A DNA stretch of 64,000 nt from positions 69,719,628 through 69,783,627 of the forward strand of contig CM077164.1 of NCBI GenBank assembly GCA_039583875.1, written 5' to 3'. The notes below the pieces were generated by a model that was not told the DNA's origin, ran no database searches, and was given only the letters and a program-made list of their open reading frames with translations. The DNA comes from Platanthera guangdongensis (taxonomy: Eukaryota; Streptophyta; Magnoliopsida; Asparagales; Orchidaceae). This document shows, in pieces, positions 1 to 11,838 of the stretch; within the stretch, counting starts at the first letter, position 1; the number at the start of each line of letters is the position of its first letter. The position numbers and the translations under genes were made by a program.

Positions 1-1800
1 CAGACTGCACTTCTGGATGTTCATATAATTCATCAATTTGTTTATATAGTTTATCTACCTCTTCCTTATCTTTATTAGGCAGATCATCAAAATTAGGCAT
101 GTGAGATTCATCCCATTTAGGAGGGGAATGAGCTTGCTCGGGAATATTTATTGTATCATCAATCATAATAGTCTATGGGACTGGATCAAAACTGTTAGAA
201 ATCTCTCTTAAAAGTTGTTCTAAAGTAGAAGCATCAATAGGAGCTGAGTAACAAACTATTGCTCTAGAGAGATCCTATTCAATATTTAGTAAACTAGTAA
301 TATGACTTTGAAAAAAATCAAAATATGACAGTAAAGAATATATATTAACCGTGGGATTAATGATGAGATCACCAACAGTAATAACCTCAACTGTCACAGA
401 ATCTCTACAGTGAGCTAGACCAGCTAACACTGAGATGACTTCAGTCATTTCTGTATCAGACACTTTAACAAAATCAGTTGCTACAACTAGAGCTTCTTCA
501 TTTGGATCTTCTTCATCAAGCATCTCCCCCTATCTAGATCTAGGGAAAATTGAATCTAGGCCCCCAGAAGAAGTGACAAAATGGGAAGAGGCATCTTTTG
601 AAGAGATTTTTGAAATAGAAGCCAAAACAGGAGACAAATATTCATCCAAGAGCTTCTTGAGTGTAGGAGTGATGAAATCAAGAAGTTGATTGTCAATAGA
701 TGAGAAATCTAGATACATAAACTCAAGTGTATTCTGAGAAGATGTAGAGAATGGATTAGAAGAAGAGGGAGTTGATCTGTTAGCACAGTTTGTACAGATA
801 AAGGAAGACTGTGGCATATATGGAGGATGGATGATAGGGGGAATGTCATCAGGAATTGTCTCCTGGATGGGTAATTGAGGTGGAGATAACGGAGGTGGAG
901 ATAAGAGAGGTGGAGATAAGTGAGGTGGAGATAAGTGAGGTGGAGATAAGTGAGGTGGTTGATGAGCTGGGGAATCTGTATGGAAGGCTGAGGATGGAAC
1001 TTCTTTAGTCAAAGTAGTTTGTAGAGAAGGTGGCGTGGAAGGTATAGGGGAATGAAGTGGAGATTGTGGAGTGGGAGAAACAAGGGGAGAATCTTCTTCT
1101 TGAGTAGAGAGAGTAGCTGAGACAGCTCTAGTGCTATCAGAAGCTGCCCTAAAAGATTCAACCCTGGGAGGTTAGGAATCACCCTCTCCCATTTACAAAA
1201 TAGAGCAGAGGTGATCCTCTTAGATGCATTAATGTGCACAGTATGAGAAACCAAAGCCTCTGGACATTAGGTCTGGAGAAAAATTCCAAAAATTGTTCCA
1301 TAACACGCATCCTTTTTATTAATCTTTTTTTAATAGAATCGAACAAGACTGTCCCCCAATTAATGTTTTTCTGGTCAACCAGAGATCCCATAATCAGAAA
1401 CTAGTCCCTGGTGATATAGTCATGGGTTGAATGTTTGCCCAGAAGAACTTTCTCAACCTCATCGGCTTGAAATTTGTATTCCACAGAAAACCTCTTTTTC
1501 AACAAATGGTTAGGGTTTCTTATTGAGTGACTAAACCAAAAATTTCGGATAGAATCGCAAGGGTGAGAGAAAACTGATGACCTAAGATTGATCCAGTAAT
1601 GGTTGTAAGATCATGATCCTTTACAGTGTGAATCAATTCCTTTATCTCTATGACCCAGACCTTGATTCGGGTGGACATAAATTTACGTAGATGTTGTGCC
1701 TCAAAAAGTTATAAAATGTCCTGAATGATTTGATCCGGATGTCGAAAAGAGTCCATGTCGATATCGAATCCTGTATCGAACTTCATCGTTGTGAGAATCT
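1..1800 (-). pseudogene. Env-like extra ORF of Copia-1 (decayed, runs off the left edge)
   Basis: Downstream of RNase H on the minus strand, coding-like sequence continues in several frames. From about 1770 to 1190 it reads like the plant-retrotransposon env-like or 'plant transposon protein' region, with pieces such as HLRKFMSTRIKVWVIEIKEL and KNINWGTVLFDSIKK. From 1012 to 530 it has a proline-rich stretch with PPHLSPP repeats and a CTNC motif. One frame continues to position 1 with stops near 530, 275 and 180 and an acidic end. SIRE elements typically carry such an ORF after pol. Its function in the family is unproven, and I see no clear signal peptide or membrane anchor. The assignment rests on position and general resemblance. 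Confidence 0.55.
877..958 (-). repeat. 15-bp tandem repeat coding PPHLS units
   Basis: Five tandem copies of a 15-bp unit (gaggtggagataagt and close variants) plus a partial sixth lie inside the env-like frame. On the minus strand they encode the repeated five-residue unit of the proline-rich stretch. The copies differ mostly in their last bases, as expected from replication slippage. Confidence 0.85.
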
Positions 1801-1972
1801 CTCGCGAACACCGCCATTATCCTGCAAAACAAAAGATCAAGTGCAAGAGGAGAGAAATGGATAATGTGCGGGACGGAGCTCGATGAAAACCTAAATATAA
1901 GTTCTCAGAAGTTGAACGGACAATAAGAGGGTCTGTCAATCTCCGTTCGATGAAAGTATCATAAAAGGTTTC

Positions 1973-2059
1973 ACAATTCATCGATCTTCGTTTGACGAAA
2001 AGTTTACAATTCGTCGATCTTCGTTCGAGAAAAGGTTCATAATTCATCGATCTCAGTTC
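1973..2059. repeat. 33-bp tandem repeat just after Copia-1 pol
   Basis: About 2.6 copies of a 33-bp unit start at 1973, 2006 and 2039, each opening with acaattcrtcgatcttcg or a variant. They overlap the end of the RNase H frame and what follows it. The TCGTCGA/TCGATGA core resembles motifs repeated in the Copia-1 LTR near 54165-54335. Confidence 0.75.
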
Positions 2060-2069
2060 AAAATCAATT

Positions 2070-4977
2070 TCATGTCTCTCCATCAATCATTCCTAACTGA
2101 TTTAAAAAGAAATTATGTTTCTTTTCATTCAATGTTTTGGTAAAAATATCCGCTCTTTGCAAATCAGTAGGAATAAATACTAGGGTAATTTTATTTTTAT
2201 CCACATTATCTCTGATAAAGTGGTGTCTTATTTCTATATGTTTAGTTCTACTATGGAGAACTGGATTCTGTGTAATTGAAATTGCACTGGTGTTGTCACA
2301 GTAAATAATAGAATTATTTAAGTTGTATCCATAATCTAGTAATTGATTTTGAATCCACAAAATCGGTGAATAACAACTACCTACTGTAAAATATTCAGCT
2401 TCAACAGTTGAAGTAGAAACAGATATTTGTTTCTTGCAAAACCACGACACAAGCCTATCACCAAGAAACTGACAAGTTCCTGATGTGTTTTTTTTGTCAA
2501 CTCTGCATCCACCATAGTTAGCATCTGTGAATCTAGTTAATTCAAATCCTGAATCAATAGGATACCAGTCCTAGATTAGGACAATCCTTTACATATCCCA
2601 AAATTTATTTTACTAAAATAAGATGAGATTCTTTAGGGTTAACCTTAAACATATCACAAATGCAGGTTACAAACATAATATCTGGTCTACTTGCTGTTAA
2701 AAATAATAGAGTCCCAATGATTGTTCTATATATTTTCTGATCAACAGATTTGCCTTGTTCATCATTATCTACTATAACATTAGTGGGCATGGGTGTTTTC
2801 ATAAAGGATCCATCTGACATCCCAAATCTTTTAATTAGTTATTTAGCATATTTAGATTTAGATATGAAGATGCCTTCAGATGTTTGCTTCACTTGTAAAC
2901 CAAGAAAATAAGATAATTCACCAATGTTACTCATTTCAAACTTTGAATTCATTAGGTCAGAGAACCTTTTGCAAAGTTTGGAATCAGTATAACCAAAAAT
3001 TATATCATCAACATATATTTAAACTAGTATAATTTCAGTTTTATGATATCTAAAAAATAATGTTTTGTTTATCTTGCCTCTTACAAATTTTATTTTCTAA
3101 TAAAAAATTAGCAAGGGTCACATACCAAGCTCTTGGAGCATGTTTAAGACCATAAAGAGCTTTATTAAGCTTAAATACATGAGATGAGTGAGTTGAATAG
3201 ATAAAACCTAGAGGTTATTCTACATAGACTTTCTTTTTGATTTCTCCATTCAGAAATGCACACTTTACATCCATCTGATACACTTTAAATTTCTTGAATG
3301 CAGCAAAAGCAAGAAATATCCTGATAGCTTCTAATCTTGCAACAGAAGCAAATGTTTGACCATAATTTATTCCTTCCTCCTGTAAATATCCTTGAGCTAC
3401 CAGTCTAGATTTATTTCTCACTATAACTCCTTGAGCATCCAACTTATTACTGAAGACCCATTTGGTTCCTATTACTGTATAGTCATTGGGTCTTGGAACT
3501 AAGTCCCAAACTCTACTTCTCTCATACTGATTGAGTTCCTCTTGCATTGCAATGGTCTAATGATGATCTTGTTCTGCTTCTTTTATTAATTGAGGTTCAA
3601 TCTAAGATAGAAAACATGCATGAATCTGATCTTGATTGAGTTGATGTCTTGTTTTCACACTAGCTGATATGTCTCCAATCACTTGAGATCTATGATGATC
3701 TCTAAGAGTGACATAAACAATAGGTGGAGTTGGATCTTCAATGATTTATGTTGTTAATTCCACTTGTGGAATTTTATTAGCTACAACTTTTTCAACATAA
3801 ATTTCAGGATTATCATCATCACTATCTTCAGCAAACTGTTGAGAAGGATGCAATGTATCCTCTTGCTTTAGGGTTAATTCATCTAGTTTCTCACATAGTA
3901 TTGGTAACTGAAAAGAATCTATGGTAGAGTTATTCCTCTCCTTGTAAAGCATGATAGATTCATCAAATGTTACATGTATGGATTCTTTTATTTTAAAGGT
4001 AGATTGATTACAAACCCTATAAGCCTTACTAACAAGAGAATATCCAAGAAATATTCCATCTGCCGCTTTGATTTCCAATTTTCCTAAATGTTTCTTGTCA
4101 TTATTATGAATATAACATTTACACCCAAAAATTTTAAAATAACTTACTTTAGGTTTCTTATTTTTAAGCAATTCATAGGGAGTCTTACCCTTGAGTTTAT
4201 GAATGAAACTTCTATTAAGAACATAAAATGTTGTGCTTACTGCCTCTGCCCAAAACGATTGGGGAAAGTGAGCATCTGCAAGTAATGTTCTAGCTGATTC
4301 AATTAGGGTTCTATTTTTCCTTTCTGTCACCCCATTTTGTTGAGGAGTCCTAGGAGCAGAGAAAAACTGCCTAATTCCTTCATTATCACAGAATTCTCAC
4401 ATCAGAAGAGATTCAAACTCAGTATCATGATCACTTCTGATCAATGCAAATTGAGTAAAATACTAAATCTCGATGTTCCTAAGAAAGCCTGTAAGAATTT
4501 TGAAGTTATCAGACTTTTTCCTAAGAAAGAACACTCAAGTGAATCTTGAGAAATCATCAATAATTACTAAAGTGTATGACTTTCCTCCCAAACTTTGTAT
4601 TGCAAAAGCTCCAAAAAGGTCCATATGTAGCAAATACAAAATTCTTGGTGAATCACTCTTAGATATGGATTTAAAACTATATTTTTAGTTTGCTTACCTA
4701 ATTGACAAGCCCTGCAAAGTCCTTCTTCTTGTAAGATCCAGAAGGTAGTCCTCTGACAAGGTTGTCCTTAGACAATTTAACAATAGTTCTAAGGTTTATA
4801 TGTCTTAATCTTTTATGTCAAAGTTCATTTAATTTACTTATCTGATTAAACGAACAAATATCAGCTCTAGGAGAATTAAAGTTGACTAAATAGATGCTAC
4901 CTTGTCTAAGCCCAGATAAAATAATTTTGTTATCATTAGATGTAATAAAGCATAAAGACTTATTAAATGATACCTGA
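2070..4977 (-). pseudogene. Copia-1 pol: integrase, reverse transcriptase and RNase H remnants
   Basis: Reading leftward from 4977, the pre-integrase zinc-binding region (KRLRHINLRTIVKLS) comes first. The integrase core follows, with RSDHDTEF and PQQNGVTERKNRT at about 4330-4450, and its C-terminal part lies at 4330-3746. Reverse transcriptase runs from about 3547, with GTKWVF and [10 protein letters not shown], and has the catalytic YVDD motif at 3015-3004. RNase H ends at 2070 with CDNTSAI and HSRTKHIEIRHHF, the usual copia motifs. Frame changes and stops interrupt it, including a stop two codons before YVDD. No intact polyprotein is possible. Confidence 0.9.
4973..4977. repeat. Target site duplication of element A (left copy, CCTGA)
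   Basis: CCTGA lies directly before the TG that starts element A. It is repeated at 42035-42039 directly after the element's terminal CA. Confidence 0.93.
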
Positions 4978-7057
4978 TGTAACGCCTCCACTCGTCACAT
5001 GGAATATAACAGTGGGTCCGACCGGGGCCCCACGCCATATTTCACAAACAGGCGGCTGAATTACTTGTGGAAATAAAAAGCTACTCATACCCTAACTCAA
5101 AACATTCTAGCATAGCATTTTAAGTTTGATGAACTCAGATCAATGAATGTCCACTAATATACAAACTCCACATTTATATATCAAAGCAGGAATGTATACA
5201 ACACATACCCGTGGCCTTATGGCCTTACAGATTTCTCTTTACACAAATGTACAGTTTCATACATCGGCACGCAGGCCGGCCACAAATGAAATCCAAACAC
5301 GCTTCACACAGCCTTCAGGGGCCGTTAGCAGCAAGCCTCCATTCCGCTCAATTCAATTCAAGCATCAACACCTGCAATTAATTATCCACCCAAGAGTGGC
5401 AAACAAAGTAACGGTCAGCATTAGCTGACCAATTATAACGACCCTACGCCTTACCCGGGGCAGTGGTTCCTTCCCTATATGCATTGCCACAACAAGCTCT
5501 ATCAATCTACCAATCACAACCATATCACAAATGCTGGTATCCACCAGACGCTCGGTACACTCAGGGCACCTTATTGGTGTACCGGATATTCCAGTCGTCC
5601 ACCGCCAATCAGAGGTTTTTAACTTTTGTTTGGCCGGTTCAATCCTAGTCCACCAATCCCGCGGGCTGGAGACATTCCGACCATACCACTCAGAGGTGCT
5701 ATCCTCACAGCATCCACAAACATAACCAGAGCAGATCGACTCACCCTAGTGGTGTAGCAAGCCGGGTTTATCGAAGCTCCCCAGGCATTACCACCAATCG
5801 ACCCCTCACCAATTCCTGATCGGCCCACCCTTGTGGTGTAGCAAGCCGGGTTTAACTCGGCTCCCCGGGTTTTGCCACCAATCGACCCCTCATCTATCCA
5901 GATCAACCCACCCTAGTGGTATAGCAGGCTGGGTTTATCCCGGGCTCCCCAGGCGTGCTACCAGTTGACCTCTCATCACAACCAGGTGCTTACTTAAAGC
6001 ATCCATACATCCATAATCAACTTACATACATTCATACATCCATACAATAAAGCATAAATCTTACGTAGTGTCAAATCCATGGAGTTTTCTCCGGTTTTCC
6101 CGTAATCATCACCAATCCAGACTACCCGTCCAGATGAGCTTCACACAGCATGCCTATGTCGCACTCTACACTTCCGACTCTAGATGCAGACTCAACCAAG
6201 GAATCGCTTACGATAACCACCTCTTGGTGGAGGATTCATGCATATGCATAAAGAAAGGACTTAGATGTCCAAGAAGGAGATCGTTACCCTTGAAGATCGC
6301 TTCAGCGCCATGAAGTAGCCGGATGGAAATCACCGTCACGGCGTTGCTTCCAGGAATCCGATCTCGGATCTTCAATTCGCACTTTGTAGCTCCTCCAGCA
6401 GCTGGTTTCCTCTTCTTCCTTTTCTTCCCTTGACCTATCTCTCTCTCTCTCTTTCTCTCTCTTTGAGAATGAGAAGAATAAGAAGAATTAAAATGAGGAG
6501 ATAATTCCTCATTCTCGGCCTTATATCCACAGGGAAGTTGCTTCGACACTTGGCTCCAGGATAGGGAAACGAATGGCTCAGATTTGCCCAAAAATAGGCT
6601 GAACACGGCCTGACACGCCCTGTGACACGCCCGTGTCACAGGCCGTGTCACTTAAGAGGCAGGCAACCTACTCAAATCCAACAAGTACACGGCCATGTGA
6701 CACGCCCGTATTACACCCTACACGCCTGTGTCATGCCCAACATGCCCATGTCTAATAGTCGTGTAGTTCACAGAGTACAACACCATCTTACCGGGACACG
6801 GCCATGGGATACGCCTGTGTCCCATGCCGTGTACCCTAGGATACACCCGTATGTAGCAACACACGCATTCCTCACTGTAACCCGCAAAGGACACGCCCGT
6901 GTCACAGGCCGTGTACTCTGCACTAGACGATCGTCGACCGAAATTCGTCGACCACACAACCAACTATTCAACCCGAGCATGACACGCCCTAGGACACGGC
7001 CGTGTCCCATGCCGTGTCACCCAATCCTGAACCTAAAGTGGGCTTTGGGGTGATACA
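4978..7057 (-). mobile_element. Element A 3' LTR
   Basis: This 2080-bp LTR lies on the 3' side of the minus-strand element. It starts TGTAACGCCTCC and ends GTGATACA. U3 (about 6600-7057) holds many palindromic ACACGnCCGTGT motifs. A TATA-like GATATAAGG on the minus strand lies near 6520. A copy of the 8-codon gag mini-exon (here MALKRSSR) lies at 6311-6288, followed by a GTAACG donor. A CT-rich microsatellite lies near 6437-6465. Confidence 0.87.
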
Positions 7058-7599
7058 ATCCTTCTTCAAAAAAAATTTGTCCTGAAATTTGGTTCAGCTA
7101 CCACCAGCAACATAACCACTCACATTGCACCATACACAACTGAACACTCAAATAAAGCGAGACGGGTTCGATCTCAGAGGCCGTAGCTTGTCTCACCCCA
7201 AGGCATCGCACAAACCAAATAATACATGCAGGACATACACACTTACATGTCTCTCGCATGTGCACATCCATCCACAATTTCATCAAATGCGAGATATCCA
7301 ACAAAACACATGATATATATCCACTATAATCGATAGATCACTTAACTATCACAAGTGTGCACCAACATTTCATTGTTCCACAGAACATATCACACATTGA
7401 TATACACCAGCATGCATGCTTTATATACAACATTCTTCGTCACAATATTTACATCATCAAAGTGATGCGAGTCACTTTTCTATGTTTCCTTCCGCTCAGC
7501 CGCCTGATTAAACACTCGAGTCGTCAAATTAAACACTCGAGGCTGAACTTCCCCAATTGAGCTTTGCGGCTCTTGCACTTCCAAATTATGTAGTCGAGG
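7058..7599 (-). other. Element A non-coding internal region between gag and the 3' LTR
   Basis: No coding similarity is visible here. Next to the LTR, the minus strand reads a purine-rich GAAGAAGGAT preceded by a run of eight As in the complement of TTCAAAAAAAATTTG. This resembles the conserved 3' end of related chromoviruses (GGACGAAATT before the polypurine tract). The remaining 500 bp or so is AC-rich and replaces the whole pol region expected here. Confidence 0.6.
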
Positions 7600-8664
7600 T
7601 TACGTCCGGGATGCATATGACTCGGCCACTGCTTTACCCTTTACTTCATACGACGCACCTGTCTTTTTCTCACTCCCTAAAGGGGCATTCCAACAATATT
7701 TAGCAATATGTCCTTGCTTCCCACAGTTATAACATGTACATGTATCAACATGTCCCTGCCCATAAGTTTCCCCCGAAGAAACAGTCGACGGAGCTGATTC
7801 AGCAGGCCTGATTCTTTTCTTATCACGTCTCCTAAACTCTGATTGCTCCGACTGTGGCACTTTGAATTCTGGCTTCTCCACTGCTAGTCTCTTCTTCTCT
7901 TGTACTCATTTCAAATCTTTCTCCAGTGCACGGGTTGTATCTACCAATGCTTGGAAGCCTTGGTTCACCGAACTCGGGAGTACTAACCTCAACTCATCCC
8001 GCAGTCCCTTATAAAATTGATTCGTCTTTCGTGCTTCCTCCGCGAAGGTAGACCCCGCATATCGCCCTAGTCTAGTAAACTCATGCAGGTACGTATCAAT
8101 ATCAGTCTCACTCTACACCAGACGTTGAAACTCGTTCTCCATCGCAATCCGCTGCGACATTGGCAAATACTTGGCTAGAAACAATCAGGAGAATTCATCC
8201 ATTGACACCTCCTCTAATCCTCGACCTGCCAAGTGATGCACTTCCATGTCATCCCACCATAGTCTCGCATCTCCTTCCAGCAGAAACGTGGCTAAGGTCA
8301 CTTTCTGCTCCTCCGCAGTCCTGATTGCAGTCAGGATCCTCTTCACTCTAGCAAGCCATCCTTCCGCCTGCGTTGGGGAAATCTCCCCACCAAACGTAGG
8401 TGGATGAAACTCCATAAACCTTTTCAATGGCTCATCCGTCACTTGCTCGTCCATCACAACTGCAGCATGCTCTTGTCTTGCACCAAGTCGTACTGGCACC
8501 CCTACAGGCCTTGCCTGCCCAGTGGCCTGTGCCTGTAACACTGCAAGCACCGTCTCGGTCACCACACGTATGGTCTCCGCCGAGGGAGGCGTATGTGCTT
8601 CAATGGGTGCTGCACTCTCATCGGACCGCTGGGGCTCAGACTTCCCAGCACCACTCCTCGCCAC
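7600..8664 (-). pseudogene. Element A gag (decayed, three in-frame stops)
   Basis: One reading frame covers a Ty3/gypsy Gag: an N-terminal tail (xARSGAG), a retrotransposon-gag capsid domain (ARLWWDDMEVHH, HEFTRLGRYA, FYKGLRDELRL), and a complete CX2CX4HX4C zinc knuckle (CYNCGKQGHIAKYC) near 7730. Gag coats the genomic RNA and forms the virus-like particle. Three in-frame stops lie near 8187, 8115 and 7910; at least two fit transition from CAG or CGA codons. The frame has no ATG and opens right after a splice-acceptor-like GATAG, so the true start is probably the LTR mini-exon at 19672-19649. The end is shorter than in C and lacks the conserved tail before the gag-pol junction. Confidence 0.85.
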
Positions 8665-8830
8665 CTATCAATATACAAAACACCATAAATCATCCATTTC
8701 ATAATGGTAATTATACATTTAATACATGCTCACGCACCTTACATGCATGTATCACATTCCTAGTGGACATTCGTGAGTTCAATTTTATTCTTCCCTCCCC
8801 AACAATTGAAACCTGGCATTGATACCACTT
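8665..8830 (-). promoter_or_regulatory. Element A leader with primer binding site
   Basis: The minus strand at 8827-8817 reads TGGTATCAATG. This matches the first eight bases of the plant initiator tRNA-Met primer site (TGGTATCAGAG), three bases from the LTR edge at 8831. The rest is untranslated leader ending in the GATAG acceptor-like site that abuts gag. Confidence 0.78.
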
Positions 8831-9497
8831 TGTAACGCCTCCACTCGTCACATGGAATATAACAGTGGGTTCGGCCGGGGACCCACGCCATATTTCACAG
8901 ACAGGCGGCGAAATTACTTATGGAAATCAAAAGCTACTTGTACCCTAACTCAAAACATTCTAGCGCAGCATTTTAAGTTTTATGAACTTAGCTAAATGAA
9001 TGTCCACTAATATACAAACTCCACATTTATATATCAAAGACGGAATATATACAATACACACGACCGTGGCCTTATGGCCTTACAGAATTCTCTTTACACA
9101 AATGTACAGTTTCATACATCGGCACACAGGCCGGCCATACATGAAATCCAAACACGCTTTGCATGGCCTTCAGGGGCCTTTAGCAGCAAGCTTCCATTCC
9201 GCTCAATTTAATTCAAGCATCAACACCTGCAATTAATTATCCACCCAAGAGCGGCAAACAAAGTAACGGTCAGCATTAGCTGACCAATTATAACGACCCT
9301 ACCCCTTATGTGGGGCAGTGGTTCCTTCCCTATATGCATTGCCACAACAAGCTCTATCAATCTACCAATCACAACCATATCACAAACGTCAGTATCCACC
9401 AGACGCTCTGTGCACTCAGGGAACCTTATTGGTATACCGGATATTCCAGTCATCCACCGCCGATCAGAGGTTTTTAACTTGTTGGTTGGCCGGTTCA
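8831..9497 (-). mobile_element. Element A 5' LTR, part 1 of 3
   Basis: It starts TGTAACGCCTCCACTCG and is closely similar to 4978-5640. Element C breaks it at 9497. The sequence resumes at 19002 with no missing bases apart from the duplicated GTTCA. Confidence 0.9.
9493..9497. repeat. Target site duplication of element C (left copy, GTTCA)
   Basis: GTTCA directly precedes element C. The same five bases follow it at 18997-19001, inside A's LTR. Confidence 0.93.
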
Positions 9498-11803
9498 TGT
9501 AACACCCCCTATCCGTCGCATAGTATATAGCAGTAGGTCCGGCCGGGGCCCGACGCCATATACCACAGACAGACCGGGTGGTTACTTATGGAAACCATCC
9601 AACCAATCTCAACGTCCTACACAGAGCATTCTAGCGGAAGCAGTTTATATAAGTTGTAAACAAGAACCCAGCATTAGAGCACGAATGTCCACTATTACAA
9701 AATTAGGAATGTTATTACAAAAATACCCAAAACCGGCCTTAAGGCCTTACAAAGTGTTTCACTTGAAAATTACATGATTTACAAATCACGGCACGCAGGC
9801 CGGTCATACAAGAACAAAACAGAAACATTTCCACTTGGGACTTCGAGGGCCAGCTTCGCAAAAAGGGCTTTAGCCCGCTATTGACCGCTTGGTCCAGCTG
9901 CACCTGCAAGCAACAAACCACCGCATGGTGGCAAAACAAGGCAACGGTCAGCAATGCTGACCAAATTATAACGATCCCGCCCCCAACTCGGGGCGGCGAT
10001 GCTCCTTCCCTGCATTTCATTAGCATAAGCGAGCAATTTATATAACCATAGCCATTGCATCACAGACGTTGGCTCGCACGGCCACACGCCCCGTGCACTC
10101 AGGGCACATTCTCGGTGAACCGGTCGATGTTACGTCAATTAAAGCCATTAACATTCCAGACTCACCACAGCCACTTAGACGGCCAAACCTATGAGCAATT
10201 CGTCTTCCTGGCCTGGGTCACGACAATTTAAGCCATTGACCGCCGAAGACTCCCATCTATGCCAACGGCGAGTGCCACGTAACCTTAGGTCTCTCTAACC
10301 CGAATGACATAGAGCGGGTACGGTTCCATCTAACCCGTGCTCACATCGCAATGACAATTTAAGCCATTTGCGCGGGTCAAACTTTCGCCGAGTTCCATTC
10401 TACCGCAAGTCACATAACCCCGTTATGTTCAAGTTGGCTCTCAGGCCACCAAGTTGGCAAGATCTCATATCCGCCCAGTTTTCCGGGTGCACCTTTGGGG
10501 TAGTCCCCAAGGCTCCCTGCTGCAATCTACCGCGTAGAAAACCCGAAAAACAACCAATAGCACGGAGTCTTCTCCGGCCTTATGCAATGCAACATCACCG
10601 ATCCAGACTAACATGTCCGGGTAGGCTTCACACATCATGCCTACGTCCGTTCTCGCATACGGACTCTAAACAACGGGGACTTTACATATCTACCCGAAGG
10701 AACGCCTCCAACTCTCCGCAAACTCGCGAGAGCGGGCTTCCTATGCTAAGAAAGAGAGCGACTCATGCTCAAGATGAGGATCGTAACCCTTGCGTTCCTC
10801 TTTGGCGCCATCGGAAAGTAATCGGATGGAAATGACCGCACTAGCGTTGCCTCCGTGGATCCGGAGTCGGCTTGCGATTCGGAGCTCCGAAGCTCCTCCA
10901 ATGGCGGATCTAGCTCTTCTTCTTCTTGCCTTAGCTCTCCTCTCTCCAAGGATTTAGAAAGAGAACAAGTGAAGAAAAGTGAGGTTTTCCAAGTCAACTC
11001 ACGGGTATATCCCTTCAGGAACATCCCCCAGCCGTCGGATCTCAACCTAAGGAAACGAACGGCTTTGATTCGGGGCTGAAATGCCCAATCTGGGCTGAAC
11101 ACGGCCTGGCACACGCCCGTGTCCAGGGCTGTGTGCCGCATTCGCCGTCAAAATCGAATCACCTGGAACCTCACACGGGTATCGAACACGCCCGTGTTCG
11201 AGCTGACACGCCCGTGTTCCACCTGACACGGCCGTGTAGCCGGTCGTGTACACCATGATTTTTCCCCCATTTTCAACCCGAGCACTGCACGGGTTCTAGG
11301 ACACGCCCGTGTCCTTGCCCGTGTGACATTGACACGCCTGGACCCCAGGCCGTGTACACGGGACATTTCGTCGAGTGAAGAACGACGACTTGATGACACG
11401 GCCTTGGACACGCCCGTGTCCTAGGCCGTGTTCCTTGTCTCGACGATCTTCGAGTGAATCTCGACGACTCCCCGGGACGATCGTCGACACGGGTCGACAC
11501 GCCCTGCGACACGCCCGTGTCGCAGGCCGTGTGCCCATTCTCGACGAATCGTCGAGTATAACTCGACGACTTCACGGCTAAGTGTCGACACGGGTCGACA
11601 CGCCCTACGACACGCCCGTGTCGCAGGCCGTGTGCCCATTCTCGACGAATCGTCGGGTATAACTCGACGACTTCGCGGCTAAGTGTCGACACACGCTTGA
11701 CACGCCCTGGGACACGCCCATGTCCCAGGCCGTGTGCCTGCTGCCAGAACCCAAACTGGCCCAAAACATCCCCCTTTGCTCCTTCGAGTTTCGGGGCGTT
11801 ACA
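9498..11803 (-). mobile_element. Element C 3' LTR
   Basis: This 2306-bp LTR starts TGTAACACCCCC and ends GGCGTTACA. U3 (about 11090-11803) is filled with ACACGCCCGTGT palindromes and TCGACGA/TCGTCGA motifs. The gag mini-exon copy (MAPKRNAR) lies near 10812-10789, but here the following donor reads GTTACG, whereas the 5' LTR has GTAACG. Confidence 0.92.
11483..11684. repeat. 101-bp tandem duplication in C U3 (3' LTR)
   Basis: Two adjacent 101-bp copies start at 11483 and 11584, each opening gtcgacacgggtcgacacgc. Each carries one full ACACGCCCGTGT palindrome and one TCGACGA/CGTCG pair. The same duplication is present in the 5' LTR. Confidence 0.88.
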
Positions 11804-11817
11804 ACTCTCCCCCTCTT
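11804..11817 (-). promoter_or_regulatory. Element C polypurine tract
   Basis: The minus strand reads AAGAGGGGGAGAGT directly before the 3' LTR, the standard primer for plus-strand DNA synthesis. It follows the conserved GAAATTCTTTT stretch seen in related elements. Confidence 0.85.
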
Positions 11818-11838
11818 AAAAGAATTTCGCCCACGAAA

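Noticed and set aside
10368..10835. 155-codon plus-strand frame in C LTRs (copy at 17561-18028)
   Set aside because: It lies antisense to the LTR transcript, is not conserved as a protein in B, and resembles no known family.
11090..11730. CRISPR-like array of palindromic repeats
   Set aside because: Spacing is irregular, units overlap, and the same array occurs in every LTR copy, so it is LTR U3 sequence.
11273..11764. Open frames through the palindrome arrays (also 18517-19266, 19482-20381, 39496-40032 and others)
   Set aside because: They are GC-rich frames that exist because the repeat unit lacks stops. They lie in U3 and translate to low-complexity Arg/Pro/Gly strings with no family match.
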